64,000 bases of DNA from Motiliproteus sp. MSK22-1 (lineage in GTDB: Bacteria > Pseudomonadota > Gammaproteobacteria > Pseudomonadales > Balneatricaceae). The stretch is taken from positions 1 to 64,000 of the forward strand of contig NZ_MIEQ01000035.1 of assembly GCF_001968815.1 (NCBI RefSeq), read 5' to 3'. Numbering within the stretch: the stretch's first letter is position 1; each line of letters begins with the position of its first letter. The position numbers and the translations under genes were made by a program. The notes below the pieces were generated by a model. That model saw only the letters and a program-made list of their open reading frames with translations. It was not told the DNA's origin and did not search any database. Shown here piece by piece: positions 7,655 through 14,957 of the stretch.

Positions 7655-8719
7655 ATGAAACGTCGTACTTTTTTTAAAGCAGGCGCTGCAGCAACAGCAG
7701 CTTTGGCTTCAACTTCCTTGTTGGCAAATACGCCACGAAAATTACGTCTGGCCAGTTCATGGCCAAAAAATTTTCCAGGTATTGGAACCGGTGTAGAAAG
7801 GATTGCAGAAAGAATTAAGGTTCTCAGCAACGGGACGATTAATGTTCAGGTTTATGCTGCCGGAGAGTTAGTTCCATCTCTGGAAGTTATGGATGCCGTG
7901 TCGGCGGGCAGCGCCCATATGGGACATACCTCTTCTTACTATGCTATCGGCAAGAATCCTGCGTTCAATTTCTTCGCAACTATTCCTTTCGGTATGACTG
8001 CGAACGAGCACTATGCCTGGATTCGCTATGGAGGAGGGCAGCAGCTATGGGATGAGTTGGGAGCTGAGTTTGGGGTCAAGCCCCTACTGGCAGGCAATAC
8101 CGGCCCGCAGATGGGGGGATGGTTTGTGAAGAAAATAGATGATGCTGAGGATCTCCAGGGACTTCGCTTACGCTACCCCGGTCTTGGGGGGGAGTTGTTA
8201 CGTCATCTAGGCGCCACGCCGGTTAATATCCCCGGTGGGGAGCTATTTACCGCTTTACAATCCGGGACGGTTGATGGTGTGGAGTGGATATCTCCCTGGA
8301 ATGATCTTGCGTTTGGTCTCCAGCGGGTTTGCAAGCACTATTATTATCCTGGTTTCCACGAACCTGGTCATGGATTTGCTCTGTATATTAATCTGGAATT
8401 ATGGAATTCCTTTTCTAAAGAAGAGCAAGCGATTATTGCAGCGGCGGCCGAGGTTGAAAACTCTGCGATGCTTGGTGAATACAATGCTCATAATCAGTCA
8501 TCTCTGGAGCAATTGATTAAGGAGCATGAGGTTCAAACACACAAGTGGCCTGAAGATATTCTGTCGCGTTTAGCAGCTATCGTTGATGATGTTATTGCCG
8601 ACGATGCAGCGCGAGATCCGTTTGCGAAGAAGGTATATGAAAGCTGGAAAAGCTTCCTGGACAGTCAGAAACAATGGGCAGAAACAGCAGATATCCCCTA
8701 CCTGGCAATTCGGAAATAA
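7655..8719 (+). CDS. TRAP transporter substrate-binding protein (DctP/TakP type)
   Basis: A 354-residue protein beginning MKRRTFFKAGAAATAALAS, a twin-arginine-like leader with a cleavage region near SLLANT. It has the TRAP solute-binding fold, with markers SAGSAHMGHTSSYY, LRYPGLGGELLRHLG (the arginine that binds substrate carboxylates) and the SGTVDGVEWISPWND segment typical of the TakP/lactate-binding branch. The ligand is probably an alpha-keto or hydroxy acid by family, but not proven. AGGATAATAAA precedes the ATG. The membrane genes follow after an unusually long gap of 408 bp. Confidence 0.9.
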   Translation: MKRRTFFKAGAAATAALASTSLLANTPRKLRLASSWPKNFPGIGTGVERIAERIKVLSNGTINVQVYAAGELVPSLEVMDAVSAGSAHMGHTSSYYAIGKNPAFNFFATIPFGMTANEHYAWIRYGGGQQLWDELGAEFGVKPLLAGNTGPQMGGWFVKKIDDAEDLQGLRLRYPGLGGELLRHLGATPVNIPGGELFTALQSGTVDGVEWISPWNDLAFGLQRVCKHYYYPGFHEPGHGFALYINLELWNSFSKEEQAIIAAAAEVENSAMLGEYNAHNQSSLEQLIKEHEVQTHKWPEDILSRLAAIVDDVIADDAARDPFAKKVYESWKSFLDSQKQWAETADIPYLAIRK

Positions 8720-9127
8720 TATCAATCTGAAAGAACCAGTGAATGGGTTCATCAGGTTCTCAGCAAGTCTTTTGGGGCTTTCAAAGCATCGGCAGAGGGC
8801 ATTATATTTCGACTGGCCATCAGCTTGCCAGTAATCGTTACCTCTGTTTCCAATTGCTCTGAAGGTCCCGGAGTCTCCAAGGTGTGGTTTTGTTACGACC
8901 ATATTCCTCAGCGTGTTGAACTCTGATTTGAAACTAGATTTACTGAGTCAGCTTGAATAAGATTAGTTTTTTCAATATTGACTATTTAATAAATTAGGCC
9001 CGGAGAGTGCTGCAGTGATGGAAATAATCTGTCTTTACTGCATGAATAAAATAACTTCAGGTGATGCGAAAATAACGTGGTTAAGAAATAACTCAAATTA
9101 TTACTCTGACCAATCAGGTAAAATAAA
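8720..9127. other. Long non-coding gap inside the TRAP gene set
   Basis: 408 bp without a credible gene. Short dyads are present: GAACC-N8-GGTTC near 8735-8752 and ACTGGC-N9-GCCAGT near 8812-8833. The second half is AT-rich. Such gaps are unusual between dctP and dctQ; it may hold a processing or attenuation site that lets the binding protein be made in excess. Confidence 0.4.
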
Positions 9128-9655
9128 ATGAACTCACCAATGCCTCTTATACTCCGTATATGCAGTTATATTGACTGGATTAATGTTTCTATCGGAAATT
9201 CGGTTGCGTGGCTTACCATTGGCATGGTGGTTATCCAGTTTATGGTCGTGCTACTGCGTTATGTTTTTGGATTTGGATCTGTTTTTCTTCAGGAAAGTAT
9301 TATCTATCTGCATGCTAGCGTTTTTCTATGTGGGGTTGGATATACCTTATCAAAAGATGCTCATGTTCGGGTAGATGCTTTTTATCACAGATTTAGACAG
9401 CGAACAAAGGATCAAATAAACATGCTTGGTAGCCTGATTTTTATCGGTTCGTTTGTTGGAGTGTTGAGTGTTTATAGCTGGCCCTATGTCTGGGCATCTT
9501 GGGAGGTGCTTGAGGGATCCCGAGAGACAACTGGAATACCTGCCGTATTTTTACTGAAAACATTGATGCTGTTCTATATCACACTCCTGGCGTTACAGGG
9601 TTTATCTCTTTTTCTTAAGTCGTTTCACAGGCTATATCTGGAGCCCCGGTCATGA
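9128..9655 (+). CDS. TRAP transporter small permease (DctQ)
   Basis: A 175-residue protein with four hydrophobic segments (about 24-44, 58-75, 96-115 and 137-158), the expected DctQ layout. The motif VVLLRYVFGFGSVFLQE matches the conserved RY-F---W-EE-like region after helix 1, and LSKDAHVRVD matches the cytoplasmic loop. It stabilises the large permease and couples it to the binding protein. It overlaps the next gene by 4 bp (ATGA), so the two are translationally coupled. Confidence 0.88.
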   Translation: MNSPMPLILRICSYIDWINVSIGNSVAWLTIGMVVIQFMVVLLRYVFGFGSVFLQESIIYLHASVFLCGVGYTLSKDAHVRVDAFYHRFRQRTKDQINMLGSLIFIGSFVGVLSVYSWPYVWASWEVLEGSRETTGIPAVFLLKTLMLFYITLLALQGLSLFLKSFHRLYLEPRS

Positions 9656-11229
9656 GCCAGGAAGTCGTTCTGTTAATTTTATTGTTTACTGCACTTGCGT
9701 TCAGTTTAATGCTTGGATTTCCCGTCGCTTTTACATTAGCGGGGTCTTCACTCATTGTTGCCTTGGTGGCTGAGTATTCCGGGTATTTCGATATTTCACT
9801 GCTGACGGCTTTACCGCAACGGGTCTTCAGCATCATGATCAATGAAATTTTATTGTCAATTCCACTGTTTGTCTTTATGGGGATCATGTTGGAGCGGGCA
9901 AAAATTGCTGAAGATCTGCTGGATACCATGGGCCGGCTGTTAAGGCATTTACCGGGTGGGCTGGCTGTTGCTGTAACCGTTGTAGGGGCGCTTTTAGCTG
10001 CTTCAACGGGCATTGTGGGAGCGACAGTCGCAACGATGGGACTGCTCTCTCTTCCAGTGATGCTGCGTTGGGGCTATGACCCAAAATTAGCCGCTGGCAG
10101 TATATGTGCATCGGGTACGCTGGGTCAGATCATTCCACCATCAATTGTTCTGGTATTGCTGGGCGATGTTATTTCATCTGCATACCAGCGTGCTCAAATG
10201 GATCAGGGGATTTTTGCGCCTGATACGGTGTCCGTTGGAGATCTGTTTGCCGGGGCCCTGCTGCCGGGCATATTGTTAGTGGCTCTCTATATTGTCTACC
10301 AGATTATATTTGCTATTCGTAATCCTCATCTTGCCCCTTCAAAAGCCTCCGCTGAAGGTTCTGATCTTTCGGATGTGCCAACGATTGTTGAAACGCTTCA
10401 GGCGCTGGTTCCTCCTTTGGGGTTAGTGATTGCAGTGCTGGGGTCAATCCTGGCAGGTTTGGCAACACCGACGGAAGCAGCAGCTGTTGGGGCAACAGGA
10501 GCCTGTTTTTTAGCCGCAATCAAGCAAAACTCCTCTCTTCGACCCTGGCTGTACGCAAGCCTGATTTCATTGCTGGTTATATTTGTGCTTTCCGGGCAGG
10601 TGAATCTTTCTTTCGCACGAGAGGTAAGAAGCAGCGTTGAACTTTTCAGTATGATTCTGGCCGTAGCACTTACGTTATTTTTCCTGGCTGGTTTTTCTGT
10701 TTCTCTGATAACCATTTACCGAGGTAATACCTTGGTGAATGTTTGTCGATCAACGATGAATCTGGCTGCCATGATCTTTTCAATTCTTCTCGGAGCGACC
10801 CTGTTTTCCCTGATATTCAGGGGGCTGGGAGGAGATGAGCTGGTTCATGGTTGGTTGCATGATCTCCCTGGAGGCGTTTACGGCGCATTTCTGGTAGTCA
10901 TGGTGATTATGTTTTTGATGGGATTCTTTCTGGATTTCATTGAAATTACCTTTGTTGTTGTTCCGGTGGTCGCACCCACGTTACTGATGCAGGGATTGGA
11001 TCCAGTGTGGCTGGGTGTGATGATTGCCATGAACTTGCAGACATCTTTTTTAACACCTCCATTTGGTTTTGCTCTCTTTTATCTTCGAGGAGTTGCTCCA
11101 CCAGAAATTACTACCGTAGGTATTTATAAGGGAGTAATACCTTTTATATTTGTTCAGCTAATTGCAATGATTGTTCTGACTCTGTTCCCCAGTATTGTTA
11201 CTTGGTTGCCAGAGGTTATATATGGTTAG
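9652..11229 (+). CDS. TRAP transporter large permease (DctM)
   Basis: A 525-residue protein with 12 or more hydrophobic stretches. DctM markers include LGFPVAFTLAGSS, LLSIPLFVFMGIMLERA, GIVGATVATMGLLSLPVM, SGTLGQIIPPSIVLVLLG and the second-half LMGFFLDFIEITFVVVPVV. It is longer than the usual ~430 residues because of an extended hydrophobic middle section around residues 290-370, common in the TakP-associated branch. It forms the sodium-driven substrate channel of the inner membrane with DctQ. Confidence 0.9.
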   Translation: MSQEVVLLILLFTALAFSLMLGFPVAFTLAGSSLIVALVAEYSGYFDISLLTALPQRVFSIMINEILLSIPLFVFMGIMLERAKIAEDLLDTMGRLLRHLPGGLAVAVTVVGALLAASTGIVGATVATMGLLSLPVMLRWGYDPKLAAGSICASGTLGQIIPPSIVLVLLGDVISSAYQRAQMDQGIFAPDTVSVGDLFAGALLPGILLVALYIVYQIIFAIRNPHLAPSKASAEGSDLSDVPTIVETLQALVPPLGLVIAVLGSILAGLATPTEAAAVGATGACFLAAIKQNSSLRPWLYASLISLLVIFVLSGQVNLSFAREVRSSVELFSMILAVALTLFFLAGFSVSLITIYRGNTLVNVCRSTMNLAAMIFSILLGATLFSLIFRGLGGDELVHGWLHDLPGGVYGAFLVVMVIMFLMGFFLDFIEITFVVVPVVAPTLLMQGLDPVWLGVMIAMNLQTSFLTPPFGFALFYLRGVAPPEITTVGIYKGVIPFIFVQLIAMIVLTLFPSIVTWLPEVIYG

Positions 11230-11304
11230 GGGAGGGAGTCATATAAAAATTAACAGGATAATAAAATAGTTTATTTGAATTGAGGTTGATTCTGGGAGAT
11301 GTGA

Positions 11305-11880
11305 ATGAATAACCTAAATCTGTTTGGTAAGCCGGATCCCTTGGTTTGGGGTCGAGGTTCACCTGTGCTTGAAGTTTTTCTGGAACCAACTTGTCCATTT
11401 TCGGCTAAAGCGTTTAAAAAAATTGATCCATTACTTTTACAGGCAAAAGAAGAATCATTGACCGTAAAGATATGGTTGCTCTCTCAACCCTGGCACCTTT
11501 TTTCAAGTATTGTGACGCGGTCCATTTTTGCTGCGTCGACCATAGAAACAGGTGCAGCAGGAAGAGATAATGCCAAGGCGGTGATGATGGCGGTATTTTC
11601 ACATCGAGAGGAATTTGAATTTACCGATCATTGTAAAGGTCCAAATCTCAATAAAACCCCAGCGGAGGTGATCGAACTTATTTCCTGCTACAGTGGGATC
11701 GATGTGGGCAAGGCATTTCAGGAAAGCAGTCTTCATTCAGAGATGAAGCTGCATGCGAAGTATGCAAGGCAGAATGGAATTCATCTCACACCGACATTTA
11801 TGGTGGACGGCATTATTTCGACAGAAATGAGCAGCGGGCAAGAAGTGGCTGAATGGATAGAGATACTGAGTTTACCATAG
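11305..11880 (+). CDS. DsbA-like thioredoxin-fold protein with single active-site Cys
   Basis: A 191-residue protein of the DsbA/2-hydroxychromene isomerase-like thioredoxin superfamily. The active-site position reads EPTCPFSAKAF, i.e. C30-P-F-S, lacking the second cysteine. The cis-proline loop is TPTFMVDG near the C terminus. An all-helical insert lies between. No signal peptide, so it is probably cytoplasmic. A monothiol site argues against a disulfide oxidase and for a glutathione-linked or isomerase-like role. It follows the TRAP genes by 75 bp in the same direction and may process the imported substrate; this is inference. Confidence 0.65.
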   Translation: MNNLNLFGKPDPLVWGRGSPVLEVFLEPTCPFSAKAFKKIDPLLLQAKEESLTVKIWLLSQPWHLFSSIVTRSIFAASTIETGAAGRDNAKAVMMAVFSHREEFEFTDHCKGPNLNKTPAEVIELISCYSGIDVGKAFQESSLHSEMKLHAKYARQNGIHLTPTFMVDGIISTEMSSGQEVAEWIEILSLP

Positions 11881-12231
11881 CCGTTTTAACAGGGATGGCC
11901 CCTGATTCAACCGCCATAAAATGGCTGTTTTCTTAATTTGCTGATAAATTCGGGAATTGGCTTATCCCTCGGATCGTGCAGATCTTCCATAGGACTGGGG
12001 TACAGATTGGCAAAAATCATAGTGTGCAGATTTGCTTTCTTCTGGTTTGGCACTGTGAATATGGATTAATCTGAATCTGTGCCCTGTGTCTGTTATCACA
12101 TACTCTTGTTCTGTTGCGATAAAACCAATGCTTTGTTGTTAACGGGGTTTCTTTAAAAATTATGTGGGGTAGATTTTGTGGGATGGAGCCCAATATCAGA
12201 TCTGAGTCACGCAGAGCATAATGAGTACTGA
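11881..12231. other. Intergenic region without recognised gene
   Basis: 350 bp with no plausible frame. A small stem GCCAT-AAA-ATGGC followed by TGTTTTC (about 11914-11931) could end the upstream transcript weakly. Confidence 0.4.
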
Positions 12232-13128
12232 ATGAGATTATATTCGTCCAATACCCGTGGAAGCATTTTCATGGTGCTTGCAATGTGGGCTTTTGCTATT
12301 GAGGACATGTTGATAAAAGCCGTCGCAAACACTGTTCCTACTGGGGTCGTGTTAGCCATTTTTGGATTGGGCGGTATGTTGATATTTATGCTGCTCACAT
12401 GGAGAAGAAAAGAAGCAATCATTCATCCTGCAATCTTGTCGCGCCCCATATTGTTGCGTGCAGCCTGTGAAGTAACAGGGCGATTGTTTTTTATATTAGC
12501 GATTACCCTGACACCTTTATCAAGTGCTTCAACTATCTTGCAGGCAACTCCTCTGGTTGTTGTAGCAGGCGCGGCTTTGTTTTTTGGAGAGAAGGTCGGG
12601 TTTCGACGCTGGTGTGCGGTTCTCGTCGGTTTCGTGGGGGTACTCATTGTTATTCGCCCCGGGGCGGGAAGTTTTGAGCCGGCATCTCTGCTTGCGGTAA
12701 TAGGGATGATTGGATTTGCAGGGCGGGACCTGGCTACCCGGGCGGCACCTTCTGTATTGTCCAATATGCAATTAGGTATTTACGGGTTTTTTATAATGAT
12801 ACCCACCGGACTGGCTATGCAAATGTATACGGGGTCGGTAGTGAGGATTGATTTGGTAGCAAGCGGCCTAATGACGGGGGCCATTGTCTTTGGTGTTATA
12901 GCCTACCAATGTTTAACTATTGCGATGCGCACCGGAGATGTTTCCGTTGTGGCTCCATTTCGTTATGTCCGACTGTTATTTGCAGTATTCATAGGTGCAG
13001 TCGTATTTGATGAACAGTTGGATATGGCGATGCTGCTAGGTGGGGTGATTATTGTGTTGAGTGGCTGTTATACCCTGGTACATAACCGCTGGAGTATTGC
13101 GTCAGAGCCTAAACGAGATTTTGTTTAG
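12232..13128 (+). CDS. DMT-superfamily (EamA) transporter
   Basis: A 298-residue protein with about ten hydrophobic helices in two repeats of five, each an EamA domain (residues ~8-140 and ~150-285). The second half ends with the usual GGVIIVLSG helix. Typical members export metabolites or amino acids; the substrate cannot be inferred. The start ATG 12232 has no strong ribosome-binding site; ATG 12271 is an alternative. The stop codon lies inside a 20-bp tandem duplication. Confidence 0.85.
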   Translation: MRLYSSNTRGSIFMVLAMWAFAIEDMLIKAVANTVPTGVVLAIFGLGGMLIFMLLTWRRKEAIIHPAILSRPILLRAACEVTGRLFFILAITLTPLSSASTILQATPLVVVAGAALFFGEKVGFRRWCAVLVGFVGVLIVIRPGAGSFEPASLLAVIGMIGFAGRDLATRAAPSVLSNMQLGIYGFFIMIPTGLAMQMYTGSVVRIDLVASGLMTGAIVFGVIAYQCLTIAMRTGDVSVVAPFRYVRLLFAVFIGAVVFDEQLDMAMLLGGVIIVLSGCYTLVHNRWSIASEPKRDFV

Positions 13129-13158
13129 TGGTTGATAGTTTTGTTTAGTGGTTGATAG
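13119..13158. repeat. 20-bp perfect tandem duplication
   Basis: Unit TTTTGTTTAGTGGTTGATAG occurs at 13119-13138 and 13139-13158 without a gap. The first copy contains the last codons and stop of the EamA gene, so the duplication arose at the gene end without altering the protein. Confidence 0.9.
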
Positions 13159-13175
13159 TAATGAGGGGTCATTAA

Positions 13176-14024
13176 ATGGATGATGCTTACTCCAGCATGC
13201 TTTCTGACTTTTCTCTGGAAACGACGGCTCAAGGCGCTGAGCATTTTCAGATGCTGTCTGATGTTCCGGAAGGCACCCAGGTAAAAGTTGCGTTCTTAGG
13301 TAATGAAACCTTTGACCAGCGACTGTCAGCTATCGAAGTGCTTTGTGCCAGCCGAGTTTGTCCTATGCCCATTATTTCCGCCCGCAGGCTGGAGTCAGCC
13401 TGGGTACTTGACTCTTATCTAACGCAAGCGAAGCAGGTCGGCCAGATCGAGAGTATTTTTCTGGTTGGTGGAGATCCATCAACTCCTCAGGGGGTATTTG
13501 CCGACTCGTTGGACGTGATAAACAGTAATATTTTAGACAGGTTTGATATAAAGACTGTCGGAATTGCTGGTTATCCAGAGGGGCATCCTCGAATTCATAC
13601 TGAGGTTTTGTGGGCCTGTCTAAAGCGTAAAGTTGATGAGCTTAGTTCCAGGGGATTCTCTGTAGAGATTACGACGCAGCTGTCTTTTGACGCTGAACGG
13701 GTTATCTTTTGGGTTGAGCAGATCAGGAGTGAGGGGATTCATGTGCCAATCCGTATTGGTATTCCAAGTCCGTCCACAGTAAAGGGACTGCTTAAGTTTG
13801 CCGGTCAGTGTCGCGTGGGTACATCCCTGCGACTTTTACGTCAGTATGGCTGGCAGGTCACTTCGTTATTGGGGAATGTTGGTCCAGCAGATTTTCTCGA
13901 GGCGTTTCGGGAAGGTGTTCAGGATCGTGATCTGGGTGATGTGCGCCTGCATGTTTTTCCTATGGGGGATCTGTCCACAGTGATGCTCTGGATGAAGGGC
14001 GTTGCAACTCAACCTTGTGAGTAA
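13176..14024 (+). CDS. MetF-like methylenetetrahydrofolate reductase family protein
   Basis: A 282-residue FAD-linked TIM-barrel protein of the MTHFR family. Evidence: SLETTAQGAEHF near the start (position of the catalytic Glu of MetF), VGGDPSTPQG around residue 100, and the FAD-binding GIAGYPEGHP motif around residue 130. It is divergent in the N-terminal FEFFPP motif. Canonical MetF reduces 5,10-methylene-THF to 5-methyl-THF for methionine synthesis; divergent forms occur with demethylation pathways and may run in the oxidative direction. ATGAGGGGTCATTAA precedes the start. Whether it serves C1 units released in the 47-64 kb island is speculation. Confidence 0.75.
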   Translation: MDDAYSSMLSDFSLETTAQGAEHFQMLSDVPEGTQVKVAFLGNETFDQRLSAIEVLCASRVCPMPIISARRLESAWVLDSYLTQAKQVGQIESIFLVGGDPSTPQGVFADSLDVINSNILDRFDIKTVGIAGYPEGHPRIHTEVLWACLKRKVDELSSRGFSVEITTQLSFDAERVIFWVEQIRSEGIHVPIRIGIPSPSTVKGLLKFAGQCRVGTSLRLLRQYGWQVTSLLGNVGPADFLEAFREGVQDRDLGDVRLHVFPMGDLSTVMLWMKGVATQPCE

Positions 14025-14049
14025 CCAGGGGCTTTTCTACTTCGGCTGA

Positions 14050-14682
14050 TTATGCTTGCTGTAACAACATCTTAAGTGAATTAAGTAACTGCTTGTTTTC
14101 CACTCCAGCGACACTTATCTGCACAGAGGCGTGAGGATTGGGGGAGCTGTTTTCAGTAATCTGCACATTAAGTTGCAAGGGGCCGTTTTTAAGAGAGAAG
14201 CGATCACTGGTTTCTGATACCTCGGTGTTGCCATTGGCATGGCAAAGTCGAGCTAGCTGGATTCCCAGGTCGCGGTTATTAAGAACTTTCAGGGTCTGAC
14301 GTTCGCGGGTCAGCGCCTCATGTCCCAGGTCACTGATTAGATCAAACAGCAACTCGCAGCTTTTGCTTGAATTTTCAAGCTCTTCGGTGCTTGCTTCCCA
14401 GCTGTGTTGTGGTGGGTAAGTGACTCTGACCCCAGTAGCAACACCGGTGGTTGGTGCCATTACGACCTCAATAAACAGTGTCAGCGTATAGTGCAGCCCT
14501 GACTTGTCTTTAAAAGGTACCTGTAAGGTTCGGCTGCAAATTCCCGAAGGGTTAAATACGATATCGGCGTATTTAGGTCGGATTACCTTATCCAGTTTCT
14601 GAAAAACCTCTTCTGGGGTCATAACGATACCTTTACGTTTTTGATGCAGTATTGGGCTGTTTGCAAAATCTAAAGGGGCCAT
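14050..14682 (-). CDS. Conserved hypothetical protein
   Basis: A 210-residue soluble protein not recognised as any known family. It has no signal peptide or membrane segment and no cysteine cluster. Alternating beta-rich segments include LHYTLTLFIEVVMAP and LQLNVQITENSS. A second start at internal residue 21 (MTPEEVFQKLD, ATG about 14622) has AAAGG at suitable distance and may be the true one. It converges on the MetF-like gene with a 25-bp gap and diverges from dnaX. Function unknown. Confidence 0.6.
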   Translation of the reverse strand: MAPLDFANSPILHQKRKGIVMTPEEVFQKLDKVIRPKYADIVFNPSGICSRTLQVPFKDKSGLHYTLTLFIEVVMAPTTGVATGVRVTYPPQHSWEASTEELENSSKSCELLFDLISDLGHEALTRERQTLKVLNNRDLGIQLARLCHANGNTEVSETSDRFSLKNGPLQLNVQITENSSPNPHASVQISVAGVENKQLLNSLKMLLQQA

Positions 14683-14801
14683 AAGTGAGACTGTCCTGAC
14701 AACGCTTTGATGGGCTTGCTTAAGTCACTTTAACTGTATGGCTAATAGAGAGTTTAGGCCATAGATTCAGATCAAGAGAAATTGATTGAATACTGTTCTT
14801 G

Positions 14802-14837
14802 CAATAGCTGAATCAATAGCTGAGTCAATAGTTGAAT
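14802..14837. repeat. Three tandem 12-bp repeats upstream of dnaX
   Basis: Copies CAATAGCTGAAT (14802-14813), CAATAGCTGAGT (14814-14825) and CAATAGTTGAAT (14826-14837) lie head to tail about 120 bp before the dnaX start, with a possible decayed fourth copy. Period 12 is close to one helical turn. May be a binding array or a slippage product. Confidence 0.75.
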
Positions 14838-14957
14838 TGATCACTGAAATTAGCTGATAGGCTTCCATATGCTGGCTATCCAAGGCGCTTATCGCTAGCA
14901 TAGGGCTTTATCTTCAACAATGAATAAACAACCTTTTTCAGCGATGGCTATTACTGC

